From: Paracoccus sp. SCSIO 75233
GTDB lineage: Bacteria; Pseudomonadota; Alphaproteobacteria; Rhodobacterales; Rhodobacteraceae
Length of the DNA: 64,000 nt
NCBI RefSeq assembly: GCF_027912675.1
Contig: NZ_CP115757.1
Span: 2,942,501-3,006,500, forward strand
Direction: 5' to 3'
In this document: piece after piece, positions 28,482 through 37,191 of the stretch
Numbering within the stretch: the stretch's first letter is position 1
How the letters are laid out: the number at the start of each line of letters is the position of its first letter
The notes under the pieces: generated by a model
Database searches by the model: none
What the model was told of the DNA's origin: nothing
The model's input: the letters and a program-made list of their open reading frames with translations, nothing else
Translations under genes and position numbers: made by a program

Positions 28482-29663
28482 TCAGTCCTTTGGAAGTTCG
28501 AGTATTTGTTTGGCGATGATCTCCAGCATGATTTCGGTGGTCCCGCCTTCGATAGAATTTCCCTTGGAGCGGAGCCAGCTACGCCCCGTTGAACTTTCGG
28601 ATGCGCCGTTTTCCCATCTGAAACTCTCAAGCCCTTGCAAAGATACCAGAAGCTCCTGTCTTCGCTTATTAAACTCCGTCCCTGTGAGCTTGGCGACCGC
28701 AGAGCGGGGGCCAAGCGATCCTCCTTGCTCAGTTTCTTCGAGATACCGGGCGCGGGTAGCTTCGAAGGCATGGGTATCAATTGCCGCTCTGGCAATCTCC
28801 GCGCGCAATATCTCGTCGGCGAGGCGTCCGCCGGTTTGGGTTGCGGCTTTGGCTGCCGCTGCGTTCAGGTCATTCGCGTCAAATAAGTTGCTCCCACCAC
28901 GCGCGATTGTTTCACGCTCATGGGTCAGCAGATATTTCGCGACATCCCATCCCTTGTCGATCTCTCCGACCACATTCGCGACGGGGACGCGCACATTGTC
29001 GAAGAAGGTTTCGCAGAATGGGGAGCTGCCAGAGATCAGCCTGATCGGACGTGTGGATACACCGGCGGATTGCATATCAAAAAGCAGAAAAGTGATCCCG
29101 CGCTGCTTCTTGGCTTCGGGGTTGGTGCGCACCAGGCAGAAGATCCAATCTGCCCTGTCAGCGTAGGACGTCCAGACTTTCTGACCGTTTAAAACGAATT
29201 CTTGACCGTCTCTAACGGCGGAAGTTCGCAGCGCTGCCAGGTCGGAGCCCGCGTTTGGTTCAGAATAGCCCTGACACCAACGAATCTCGCCATTGATTAT
29301 GGGCGGCAGATAAGCGGTTTTTTGTTCCTCCGTGCCAAACTCCAGCAAGGCTGGTCCGATCATAGACAGGCCAAAACCCTCGAGTGGAGGACGCGCAGCA
29401 ATCCGTCGCATTTCCTGGTCGAGAATGCGGCATTCCTCAGGGCTTAGCCCACCACCGCCATACTCCTTGGGCCACCCCGGCGCTGTCCAGCCCCGTGCCG
29501 CCATGCGGCGCAGCCAGATTTCCTGCGCCGTGCTTTGGAACGCCCAGCCCCGACCACCCCAGCAGACATCGTCATCCGATTCAATGGGATGACGCATCTC
29601 ATTGGGACAGTTTTCGGCAAGCCATTCAACCACTTCGCTCCGAAATTCGTCAGACTCCGCCAC
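28482..29663 (-). CDS. acyl-CoA dehydrogenase, large subunit type (PimC/FadE29-like)
   Basis: A 393-residue flavoprotein starting with GTG behind GGAGG. It has WPKEYGGGGLSPEECRILDQ at the N-terminus, CQGYSEPNAGSDLAALRTSA and NGQKVWTSYADRADWIFCLV in the flavin-binding middle domain, and SIEGGTTEIMLEIIAKQILE at the end, where the catalytic Glu is within GGTTEIM. It is translationally adjacent to the small paralogue, which supports a heteromeric dehydrogenase for a bulky or dicarboxylic acyl-CoA. An imperfect dyad at 29681-29694 lies just upstream. Confidence 0.92.
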   Translation of the reverse strand: MAESDEFRSEVVEWLAENCPNEMRHPIESDDDVCWGGRGWAFQSTAQEIWLRRMAARGWTAPGWPKEYGGGGLSPEECRILDQEMRRIAARPPLEGFGLSMIGPALLEFGTEEQKTAYLPPIINGEIRWCQGYSEPNAGSDLAALRTSAVRDGQEFVLNGQKVWTSYADRADWIFCLVRTNPEAKKQRGITFLLFDMQSAGVSTRPIRLISGSSPFCETFFDNVRVPVANVVGEIDKGWDVAKYLLTHERETIARGGSNLFDANDLNAAAAKAATQTGGRLADEILRAEIARAAIDTHAFEATRARYLEETEQGGSLGPRSAVAKLTGTEFNKRRQELLVSLQGLESFRWENGASESSTGRSWLRSKGNSIEGGTTEIMLEIIAKQILELPKD

Positions 29664-29680
29664 AGTATCGCCTCCAAATA

Positions 29681-29694
29681 ATACTGCGTAGTAT
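29681..29694. promoter_or_regulatory. ATACT-N4-AGTAT dyad, possible TetR operator
   Basis: ATACT (29681-29685) and AGTAT (29690-29694) are placed 18 bp upstream of the large dehydrogenase start and downstream of the TetR gene. The AT-rich surroundings would suit a promoter. Binding by the 29750-30382 regulator is inferred from position. Confidence 0.35.
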
Positions 29695-29749
29695 AATTTA
29701 ATTGTCCCACAAGTCTACTGGTTTGTAAGGGATCATGGGTTTTGGAATG

Positions 29750-30382
29750 TCAGCTGATAAGGCCACGCATTGCGACAGACGTCACCGTTTCTGCTAGATT
29801 ATTTGCATGCGAATGCGCCTTATCGGCTTGCGGCCGATACCACTGCGCTGTGCTGTTCAGCGTTCCGAACATTGTGCGGGTTGCGAGGACAGGTTCGATC
29901 TGTCGCAACTGGCCCGCAGCCACGGCGTCGGCAATATGAGAGCTGAACATTGCCTCATAGTCGTGCCGCTGCTGAATGATCTTCCCGATTGCCTGCCGCT
30001 CGATCTCGGTCAGCGAACGTCGGCGGTGGCGGTTCAGCATGTCCTGGGTCACGACATGGAACGGCAGAGACTCGATAACCTGAAGGGCGTGCGCATAGGC
30101 CATGGCGTACAGCTTATCCAAGGCGTCGTCAGAAGCATTCTTGGCTTCCATCACAGCGCGCAGGGTTCGGCTCATACCTTCCTCCATGACAGCGATGAGC
30201 AAGGAGGTTTTGGACGGAAAACTATAGTAAAGTCTGCCTTTCGTAGAGTTCAACCGGCCTGCAATGTCATCCACAGTCGCGGCATCGAAACCGGATTCCA
30301 TGAAGGCAATCGCTGCCGCTTCAAGGATTCGTAAGCGATTTTCGTCAGTATGTGCGGCATTTGCGCGGGTTTTTCTGGCCAT
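29750..30382 (-). CDS. TetR-family transcriptional regulator
   Basis: A 210-residue regulator. The DNA-binding domain is at residues 15-60 (RILEAAAIAFMESGFDAATV, DDIAGRLNSTKGRLYYSFPS), with a helical C-terminal ligand domain of the kind found in KstR2/FadR-like acyl-CoA sensors. It is upstream of and co-oriented with the dehydrogenase pair (86-bp gap) and divergent from the FadB-like gene at 30524. It is therefore well placed to control both sides of this beta-oxidation module. Confidence 0.9.
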   Translation of the reverse strand: MARKTRANAAHTDENRLRILEAAAIAFMESGFDAATVDDIAGRLNSTKGRLYYSFPSKTSLLIAVMEEGMSRTLRAVMEAKNASDDALDKLYAMAYAHALQVIESLPFHVVTQDMLNRHRRRSLTEIERQAIGKIIQQRHDYEAMFSSHIADAVAAGQLRQIEPVLATRTMFGTLNSTAQWYRPQADKAHSHANNLAETVTSVAMRGLIS

Positions 30383-30523
30383 GCTGCGCCTCTTATCATG
30401 CTGCGGATGTGGAGGGGAGATCTCGGCGAGATCGATATGTTGCGTGGTGTAATATGCATTGCATCTGTTGACATATCCGTTTGGCGCATGATTGATGTTA
30501 TTTGCAATATTGTGGAGGAGATA

Positions 30524-32602
30524 ATGACCAAGCCCGGCTCGGATCCGACATTTGCGCGCATCGAACTGGATAATCCGCCCGTTAATGCGCTCAATCTTAC
30601 CACGAGACGTTCTCTTATGGATCAGATCGAAGCAGCACTTGCGGAACCCACAATAAAAGGCGTGATAATTTCAGGCGCGAGAAAACGTTTCTCTGGCGGG
30701 GCCGATGTGACGGAATTCAACCGCCCAGAAGCGCTGTCCTATCCGCTGATTACCGATATCGGGGCTATGATCGAAAAGGCCGAGAAGCCGGTCGTTGCCG
30801 CCATCGATGGTCTTGCACTGGGCGGGGGGCTCGAATTAGCCCTGTTCTGCCATTATCGTGTCGCGGCGGCGGAAAGCCAGATCGGCCTGCCCGAGGTGAA
30901 GCTGGGTGTTTTGCCAGGTGGCGGGGGTACTCAACGGTTGCCACGGCTCATTGGGGCAGAAGCGGCTATCTCAATGATGACCATGGGTAGGACCATTTCG
31001 GCAGAAGAAGCCGTTCAAATCGGTTTGGTCGATGAGTTGGCCGCGGACGACCTGTTGATAGAGGCTGAAGCGCTCTTACGTCGCAGGCTCTCCGAGGGGA
31101 AAGCGTTAAAGCCAGCAATATCTAAAGAAATCGATATTGCTGACGCGCCGAAAAAATTCTTTGCTGCCGCCAGAGCACAAGCCAGAGCCCTCAAAAGAGG
31201 TCCAGCACCTGAAGCGATCGTCGATTGTGTCGAAGCCGCCGCAACATTGTCTGTTGCTGACGCGGCTGAGTTTGAGAAGAACGCTTTTGTTCGCCTGTCG
31301 CAAACGTCCGAGAGCCTCGCACTTCGGCATCTGTTCTTTGCGGAGCGTAAAGCTGCGCGCATTGCCGGACTGCCGTCTGATACAAGGGCGCGCACAATCT
31401 CAAGCGTGGGCGTCATTGGCGCAGGTACGATGGGCACGGGCATCGCGATGGCATTTGCAAATTCCGGCTTCCCTGTTGCGCTATTTGACAGCTCTGCGGA
31501 AGCAATGTTCCGTAGTCGAGTGAACCGGACCAAGGCCTACTCTTCTGCTCAGAAACGAGGCCGAATGACGGCGACGGAAGCGGAACGGGCGGCCGACCGA
31601 ATTGTCGAACATTCCACGATTGTGTCGCTAGGCGATTGTGATCTGGTCGTCGAAGCAGTGATCGAGGATGCGTCGATCAAGAAGCAGCTCATCGGCAAGC
31701 TCTCGTCAGTCCTGAAACAGGACGCAATTATCGCATCCAACACGTCCTATCTCGATATCAACGAGTTAGCGATGGTGACCGATCGGCCAGAAAACGTTCT
31801 TGGCCTGCACTTCTTCAGCCCAGCACACATTATGCGGCTGGTCGAGGTGGTCAGGGGATCAAATACGTCAAATGAGGTGCTGGCGACCGCCATGGCTACG
31901 GTTAAGCGCTTGGGAAAGATCGGAGTCGTAGCCGGTGTCTGTGATGGCTTTATCGGCAATCGCATGGTCGACCAGTATTTTCTCCGCGCAAACGAGCTTT
32001 TGATGGAGGGTGCAACACCGGAGCAAGTTGATGCGGCAATCCGTCGTTTTGGCTTTGCAATGGGTCCGTTCACCATGTCTGACATGGCTGGCAATGATAT
32101 CGCATGGTTGACACGTCAGCGGCGGGCAGCGCAGGATCCGAATTTTAGCTATCCTCTGATCGCTGATGCGATAGCAGAGCGCGGTTGGCTGGGTCAAAAA
32201 TCTGGGCAGGGCTATTATGGCTATGAAGAAGGTAGCCGCGATCCGATCACAAGCCCCGAAGTGGAAGCTCTGCTGCGTGAGTTACGCGTATCTGCTGGAA
32301 TTACGCCGCGCGAGATTGACGAAACCGAGATTGTTGACCGTTGCCTTCACGCGCTGATTAATGAAGGTTGTCGGATTATTGCCGAAAATGTAGCTCAGCG
32401 TGCTTCGGACGTCGATGTCGTTTATGTCCGTGGCTATGGGTTTCCTGATCTGAAGGGGGGGCCGATGCATTGGGCTGAGCAGCAAGGTTTGGCTAAAATC
32501 GCGGATGCAATTGAACAGCGGTTCCAAACGACCGGAGACCCAGCGTGGAAACCCAGTCCACGGCTGATTGAAGCGGCAGAAGCGGGGTATTTCGGGGACT
32601 GA
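30524..32602 (+). CDS. bifunctional enoyl-CoA hydratase/3-hydroxyacyl-CoA dehydrogenase (FadB/PimF-like)
   Basis: A 692-residue multifunctional beta-oxidation protein. The crotonase half (about 1-190) has KRFSGGADVTEFN and IDGLALGGGLELALF with the hydratase glutamates in the GLPEVKLGVLPGGGGTQRLP stretch. The 3HCDH NAD domain begins near 295 (VGVIGAGTMGTGIAMAFANS) and continues to NVLGLHFFSPAHIMRLVEVV. The C-terminal 3HCDH repeats follow (GFAMGPFTMSDMAGNDI). The ATG at 30524 follows GTGGAGGAG; earlier in-frame starts lie over the divergent TetR gene. A TTGACA at 30468 fits its promoter. No thiolase gene is present in the module, so the final cleavage must be supplied elsewhere. Confidence 0.95.
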   Translation: MTKPGSDPTFARIELDNPPVNALNLTTRRSLMDQIEAALAEPTIKGVIISGARKRFSGGADVTEFNRPEALSYPLITDIGAMIEKAEKPVVAAIDGLALGGGLELALFCHYRVAAAESQIGLPEVKLGVLPGGGGTQRLPRLIGAEAAISMMTMGRTISAEEAVQIGLVDELAADDLLIEAEALLRRRLSEGKALKPAISKEIDIADAPKKFFAAARAQARALKRGPAPEAIVDCVEAAATLSVADAAEFEKNAFVRLSQTSESLALRHLFFAERKAARIAGLPSDTRARTISSVGVIGAGTMGTGIAMAFANSGFPVALFDSSAEAMFRSRVNRTKAYSSAQKRGRMTATEAERAADRIVEHSTIVSLGDCDLVVEAVIEDASIKKQLIGKLSSVLKQDAIIASNTSYLDINELAMVTDRPENVLGLHFFSPAHIMRLVEVVRGSNTSNEVLATAMATVKRLGKIGVVAGVCDGFIGNRMVDQYFLRANELLMEGATPEQVDAAIRRFGFAMGPFTMSDMAGNDIAWLTRQRRAAQDPNFSYPLIADAIAERGWLGQKSGQGYYGYEEGSRDPITSPEVEALLRELRVSAGITPREIDETEIVDRCLHALINEGCRIIAENVAQRASDVDVVYVRGYGFPDLKGGPMHWAEQQGLAKIADAIEQRFQTTGDPAWKPSPRLIEAAEAGYFGD

Positions 32603-33331
32603 CAGCAGCGCCTGCATGCTGTCCGTTCCGCTGGTATAGTTTGCCCGCAGCTACGTTACGCTCAGAGGCCCCATAACCTGCATCATCCCAGCCACCTGTG
32701 TCGTTGGGCCGGAGTGTAACTCTCCAAAATCCGGGGGGTAACCCTCTCGCGTGAATCAATCAGTTGGAGGCGATATCATATAGTGGTGGGCCAACGTAAG
32801 AGCATGAAATTAAATCGAATATCTGCGCAGAACTGACGGAGGTATATCGACCGAAGGTCGCTGATGGTGCGGGCCGAATTTGAACCGGCGATCTCCTTGG
32901 TCGATGGACCCCACGGGCTGACCAGACCGCCCCACAGCGCGATGCAAGGGGGCGGGACATGCCCGGCCGACAAATATCAGGCCCGCCTGATGCGAACCGA
33001 GGTGCGAACCCGCGAACCCCGGGTGCGAACCCAAAAAAAACGCTGCGAACTGGCGATCTTGAGCGCTTACGCCCCCCGCATACACATTCCCCCGCCGGAG
33101 GACCCGGAAGGGGTTGACAGATCGGAGGCCGACGGCGTCAGAGCGCCCGGAACGCCGCGACGCGGGCAGGGGCGACAGCGCAGTCCGCTGCTTGTCCCGA
33201 CGCCCCGCCCCGGCCCGACGTCAGTCCGGGATTGCCGCGCCTCCCGCTTAGGGATCGGTCGGTAAGGAACCGCCGCTTTTCCGATTATTCCGGCTTTATA
33301 CCTCTCAGAGCTGCCAATGGGGCGCGGTGCG
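32603..33331. other. non-coding junction between catabolic genes and the integrative element
   Basis: No gene can be supported in these 729 bases. They contain the GCGAAC-rich repeat described separately (33004-33145) and, near 32700-32760, a GC-rich stretch that could be an IS end but is not identifiable. Short open frames on both strands lack ribosome-binding sites and family features. Confidence 0.6.
33004..33145. repeat. diverged 142-bp repeat with GCGAAC iterations (copy 1)
   Basis: It matches 60758-60898 with scattered substitutions. Its left end contains GCGAAC at 33004, 33012, 33025 and 33045, with another at 32992 just outside. The shared block runs to TCAGAGCG. In both places it lies downstream (3' side) of a primase-helicase gene or its remnant, so it is a conserved part of this element family. 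Confidence 0.8.
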
Positions 33332-33557
33332 TGACGCAGTGGTGACGCAAGAGTGACGGGTGATATCTCGTAAGTCATTGATAGTGTTGAGATGACGCAG
33401 TTGCCCGGGCAGTTCTTTATATAAGGGGGGATAGTTTGTTTTCAGGGTTGTTTGGATTTCTCCTCCAATATGAAAAGGTTGGAACGAACTGCGTCATCTC
33501 AACACTATCAATGGGTTAGCTGGAAATACCCGTCACTCCTGCGTCATTCCTGCGTCA
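33332..33557. repeat. symmetric iteron array with 27-bp perfect inverted repeat (candidate replication origin)
   Basis: The left arm (33332-33402) has TGACGCA at 33332, 33343 and 33393 and the variant TGACGGG at 33354. The right arm (33487-33557) mirrors it with TGCGTCA at 33490, 33540 and 33551 and CCCGTCA at 33529. Steps of 11, 11 and 39 bp are identical in both arms, and both arms share one centre at 33444.5. The innermost 27 bp (33376-33402 and 33487-33513) are a perfect inverted repeat around an 84-bp, relatively AT-rich centre. It adjoins and slightly overlaps the 3' end of the primase-helicase gene. The layout recalls the iteron-bearing ori and crr sites of phage P4 (family analogy). 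Confidence 0.7.
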
Positions 33558-35637
33558 CTTTCATGCCGATGAAGTACCGTCCGTCGCTTTTTCGCTTATC
33601 GTCGATGTCGGGAACCTGCGCCCGCACGCGCTGGACGAAGCCGTTGATCGCGGGGATCTTCTCGGGCCGGAAGCCTTCGGCCTGTGCCCAGGCCTTGAAG
33701 TCGAGATACGCATCGCGGGTGGCGAGCAGCGGGCCGCCGTTCCTGATGGGCACGACCTTCACACAGGCGTCGATCCAGGCCAGCACCAGGTCTTCGCCCA
33801 GCACCCAGTCGGTCAGCGCCCGGCGGCAGCTTGCGGGGATGGAGAAGTTGCGCTGGCGGATCAGCCGGGCCGCGCCCTGGACCGCCCATGCCAGCAGCAG
33901 GTCGGCCTCCTCCGCGGCGATGCGCTTGCCGATATCCGCGATGCGCTCCTCAACGGGGATGGTGCGGTTAAAGGGGATCACCGCCAGACGGCGCTGTATG
34001 CCCCGATCCACGCCGCCCTTGAAGCCGGGCAACTGGTTTGCCGCAAAAAGATTCTGCGCGACCGAGCGGAACTCGACCCGGCTCTTGTAGACATCGCGCG
34101 CCTCGATGGGCTCGCCGGTCACGACGGACTTGAAGGTGTCGGAGGCGATGGCTTCCGGCGACAACTCGTCTGATGCGTTCAGCAGCTTGCCGACCAGCCC
34201 GGTGCGGTGGTGTTCATCTCCCATCTTCGCGGCCGGCACGCAGCAGATGGCGCTGGCGGGCAGGAGACCGCGGGCGAGTTCGAGGATCTGGCTCTTGCCG
34301 TTCTCTGCTGTCTTGCCGTGCAACACGACGGCGCGGGGCTGCAAGAGACGGGTGGCATGGCCGAGCGCGGCGGATCCGCAGATTTCGGCCAGAAGGTCGC
34401 ATTTGGCTTGCGCCTCGGGGTCGCCTTTGAAGCTGCCGGTCAACAGACGGTGCAGCAGGGAGGCTTCGGGCGGGATGGCAGCCATACCGGGGTGCCAGTG
34501 ACCGGGAAGGGTATGGCGGCAGCGGTGATCGCGGTGATGGGCGTCGAGATGGGCGGTTCCATCGGCATCGAAGCGGATGAAGCCCGAGGCGCAGTTGATG
34601 CCGATGGGTGGGTTATCGAAGAAGTCCGGCTCGGCGCAGAGTGCGGCGCATTCATTCAGCACCGAGTCCACACGGGATCTGTTCAGCTTGACGCGTGAGG
34701 GTCCGCCTGCCGCCGTCACGAAAGCCGCGCCGTCATAGGCATGGACCGGCAGCCGGATCAGATTGTCGTCGATAGCCTCCCAGTCGGTGCTGCCATAGCG
34801 CCAGAATGCACCCTCGGCATAAACAATCTGCCCGTGACGGGCGCTCAGATCCTCGCGGACGCGCCCGGCGATCTCGACGTCTGACCCGATACAGAGCGCC
34901 TTGCGGCGGGTGTCGGTTCGGTCGGCGCGAAAGGGTTCAGCGGCCGCGATACGATTGCGGATCGCGTCTTCGCCGTCGCGCAGCAGCATGTCGTTGAAGT
35001 CCTCGCCCTCGGGCGGGGTGGCCATGAGCACCGTGAGACCGCGTGCGGAAAGCGTATTGGCGCTGCGCAGGATCTGGCCCTCGGCTTTGCTGCCGGGCGC
35101 GTCGCCATCGCGGGCGATGATCACCCTGGCCTGTTCGGGAACCGGTGCCCGGGCGATGTTCGAGATGCCGAGACAGGCCCAGACCTCCTGACCGGTCGCC
35201 TGCCAGACCGACAGCGCGGTTTCGACACCCTCGCAAAGCACCAGCGGTTCGCGTCCCGGCAGGCGCACGGCGGCACGCTCGGCCCAGCCGTCGACGGCCT
35301 TGTTGGTGCGCTTGACCGGATCGACCGGGGCCTTCCTGCCATTGGCTGTCAGATAGACCTGCTGGATGGCCAGCACGTCTCCAGCCGCATCGGTGGCCAG
35401 CGCGACCATCGCGCCATACCGGCCATAGGCGTTCCGGCGAAAGCGGATGCAGTCGGGAAGCTGAATGGTGATCCCGCGCCCCTGCAGATAGGCGTGGACC
35501 GGTGTTCCGTCCGGACCTTCGGTCTGACGCATGATCCCGGCAACCTTGGCGATGCGTTCGGCGTCCGACAGATTCACGGTGCGGGCCCGGCCAGATGCAG
35601 GGGCCTTGGCTGGTTTGGCAGCCCATGAAGATGGCAT
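33544..35637 (-). CDS. P4-type primase-helicase, main part (Toprim plus SF3-like helicase)
   Basis: A 697-residue open frame. A Toprim domain near 120-230 shows LVLCEGVETALSVW and VIIARDGDAPGSKAEG. The C-terminal half is a D5/P4-type helicase with Walker A LHGKTAENGKSQILEL, LNASDELSPEAI and ANQLPGFKGGVDRGIQRRL. Such proteins start replication of P4-like satellite elements. A TAG at 35653-35655 separates this frame, without a frame change, from the 111-residue reading frame upstream (see 35653-35988). Changing TAG to TGG would give ARHWLGD and one protein of about 814 residues. The present gene is thus probably broken, or restarts at 35637, where no good ribosome-binding site is visible. Confidence 0.85.
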   Translation of the reverse strand: MPSSWAAKPAKAPASGRARTVNLSDAERIAKVAGIMRQTEGPDGTPVHAYLQGRGITIQLPDCIRFRRNAYGRYGAMVALATDAAGDVLAIQQVYLTANGRKAPVDPVKRTNKAVDGWAERAAVRLPGREPLVLCEGVETALSVWQATGQEVWACLGISNIARAPVPEQARVIIARDGDAPGSKAEGQILRSANTLSARGLTVLMATPPEGEDFNDMLLRDGEDAIRNRIAAAEPFRADRTDTRRKALCIGSDVEIAGRVREDLSARHGQIVYAEGAFWRYGSTDWEAIDDNLIRLPVHAYDGAAFVTAAGGPSRVKLNRSRVDSVLNECAALCAEPDFFDNPPIGINCASGFIRFDADGTAHLDAHHRDHRCRHTLPGHWHPGMAAIPPEASLLHRLLTGSFKGDPEAQAKCDLLAEICGSAALGHATRLLQPRAVVLHGKTAENGKSQILELARGLLPASAICCVPAAKMGDEHHRTGLVGKLLNASDELSPEAIASDTFKSVVTGEPIEARDVYKSRVEFRSVAQNLFAANQLPGFKGGVDRGIQRRLAVIPFNRTIPVEERIADIGKRIAAEEADLLLAWAVQGAARLIRQRNFSIPASCRRALTDWVLGEDLVLAWIDACVKVVPIRNGGPLLATRDAYLDFKAWAQAEGFRPEKIPAINGFVQRVRAQVPDIDDKRKSDGRYFIGMKVTQE

Positions 35638-35652
35638 TTCCGTGTCGCCGAG

Positions 35653-35988
35653 CTAGTGCCGCGCCCAGTCCCGCGCAGCCTTGTCGTCCAGCCCCAAACG
35701 GTGACGGATCAGTTCCAGCCCGGCACCGCCGATACCCGCCTCGTGGTCATACCAGCGCCCGGCTTGCTTGCCCGCAATTTCCACGGCGATGCTGCCCTTG
35801 CTGCCAAAGCGCAACTGCTGCGGGCTGGACCGGGCGCGGTTCGGCGTGCCAAGCAGTTCCACGGCAAGATCGGCAATCCGGTCGTTCAGCAGTTCCGCCA
35901 GCCGGGCCACCGAGATGCGCCGGGACGCATGATCGTCACGCACGGGCGGCAGGTCATTGAAGTCGAGCGGATTGTCCTGCAGGGTCAT
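35653..35988 (-). CDS. N-terminal part of the primase-helicase, ended by an amber codon
   Basis: 111 residues ending IGGAGLELIRHRLGLDDKAA, then RDWARH and TAG. The pattern GSKGSIAVEIAGKQAGRWYD followed by HEAGIGG is the usual N-terminal region of Toprim-type primases in alphaproteobacterial mobile elements, which normally runs straight into the Toprim part. It shares reading frame with the 33544-35637 frame and is separated from it by the stop plus five codons. It is therefore most likely the first segment of one nonsense-mutated gene, although a genuinely split gene cannot be excluded. Confidence 0.75.
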   Translation of the reverse strand: MTLQDNPLDFNDLPPVRDDHASRRISVARLAELLNDRIADLAVELLGTPNRARSSPQQLRFGSKGSIAVEIAGKQAGRWYDHEAGIGGAGLELIRHRLGLDDKAARDWARH

Positions 35989-36066
35989 GGGGTGCCGGCG
36001 CTATGTATCTGATGGAAGAGGAAGCCCGCGACCGGATCGCGGAGTCCAGCTCATCTGCGGTTGTCG

Positions 36067-36327
36067 TCACTCACCCGGGGTGGAACGCTCCTGCTGCGCG
36101 ATCCAGTTCAGCAGCGTGCTTTTGCGGGCGCAGATCACCGAACCCATCTTGAAGTGGGGCATGCCCCTCGGGGCCTCGCCGGTCAGGTAGTAGACCTTGC
36201 GGCGGTGCTTCACGTCGCCAAACATGAACTTCGCGATCTCGTCCGCGCCGCGGAGCAGATCATCGCCGAGCGTCACCTCGGTCGCGATCTGCTGCATGTT
36301 CCCGACGGAACCGGGATGTCTGATCAT
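36067..36327 (-). CDS. small excisionase/AlpA-like DNA-binding protein
   Basis: An 86-residue basic protein. The central part (GADEIAKFMFGDVKHRRKVY, YLTGEAPRGMPHFKMGSVIC, ARKSTLLNWI) has the shape of a winged helix of the HTH_17/MerR-like excisionase group, in which the DEIAKF helix is followed by a wing and a positioning Arg/Lys. In P4-like islands a protein of this size between primase and integrase usually controls excision. It lies 15 bp after the 238-residue gene's stop, in the same transcription unit. Assignment is by shape and context, not by a strong signature. Confidence 0.65.
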   Translation of the reverse strand: MIRHPGSVGNMQQIATEVTLGDDLLRGADEIAKFMFGDVKHRRKVYYLTGEAPRGMPHFKMGSVICARKSTLLNWIAQQERSTPGE

Positions 36328-36342
36328 GGTTGGGTCTCCAGT

Positions 36343-37059
36343 TTATCGCAGGGCGTCCTGCAGGAAGTGGGCGTCAAGTCCGTGGAGGCGGCGCCATGTG
36401 GCGCGAACCTGCATGCTGATGTTGATGCTGGCGGTGCTCAGCGCGTTGGCACGGCTTGCCATGGCCAGCTTGTAGATGCGCTCGGCGGTCGTCGCTTGCG
36501 CAGGTGTCGTGAGCTTCGAGAGCCTGGCGCGGCCCTCCGGACGGCCAACCAGCCACGGCAGCATCTGGAACCTGTCCTTGGATGCCGCATAGCCGAGGAT
36601 CAGGGCGGTCTCTCCGGGCGGCGCGTCCGGGAACAGCAAGGAAACGATAGGCGGCACCCGCAGAAACAGGAATTTCCGGTTGATCAGATCGAGGTGCCAG
36701 TCGTCCTCCGCAGATCGGATCAGCGGCCCTGCCTCCGGCGAGATGGTATCTGCAATCGAGGCTGTCAGTGCGGTCCATGTGCCGGATCGCGTCGTGGACA
36801 TCACCTCGGCCACGATCCGGATGTTCCAGGCAAAATGCTCGCTGATCGCGGCACCGATCGAGGCCACCAGCACGTCGTCCTCGCGCCACATCCGCTTGAA
36901 GCCGCCATGCTGCTTGGGCGTCTTCCGTGCCTGAATGGCGCCGGCCGCTTGCAGGACACGCAGGCTGGGCAGGGGCATTCCCGATGCCGCGACCGCTTCC
37001 GCGTCGCCATGCAAGACCGGTTCGGTCGCTTCCGCTCCGTTCCGTTCGCTGGCAGTCAT
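36343..37059 (-). CDS. element-borne hypothetical protein with MerR-like N-terminus
   Basis: 238 residues. I recognise no named family. Residues 28-65 (PLPSLRVLQAAGAIQARKTP, HGGFKRMWREDDVLV) resemble a MerR-type helix-turn-helix, while the rest is helical with LRVPPIVSLLFPDAPPG in the middle. It is divergent from the integrase gene with 132 bp between starts, and followed by the excisionase-like gene and the primase. This is the position of a regulatory or partition-like gene in satellite elements. A role in lysogeny-type control is only inferred. Confidence 0.65.
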   Translation of the reverse strand: MTASERNGAEATEPVLHGDAEAVAASGMPLPSLRVLQAAGAIQARKTPKQHGGFKRMWREDDVLVASIGAAISEHFAWNIRIVAEVMSTTRSGTWTALTASIADTISPEAGPLIRSAEDDWHLDLINRKFLFLRVPPIVSLLFPDAPPGETALILGYAASKDRFQMLPWLVGRPEGRARLSKLTTPAQATTAERIYKLAMASRANALSTASINISMQVRATWRRLHGLDAHFLQDALR

Positions 37060-37191
37060 TGTCGAGGGCTCCGTTCATAACCAGGGCTTTACATATGCAA
37101 CAATCCGTTGCAGGTGCGTATGAGACAGTTCATATCGCCATTAACGGGCTTTGACAACTGCTCCCGTTTCTTACGATCACGGAGGATAACC

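Noticed and set aside
32860..32925. tRNA-3'-end-like sequence on the minus strand (GGTTCAAAT followed by a GC-rich arm and CACCA)
   Set aside because: A T arm can be drawn, but no anticodon arm, D arm or acceptor partner fits; not enough to call a tRNA or an att site.
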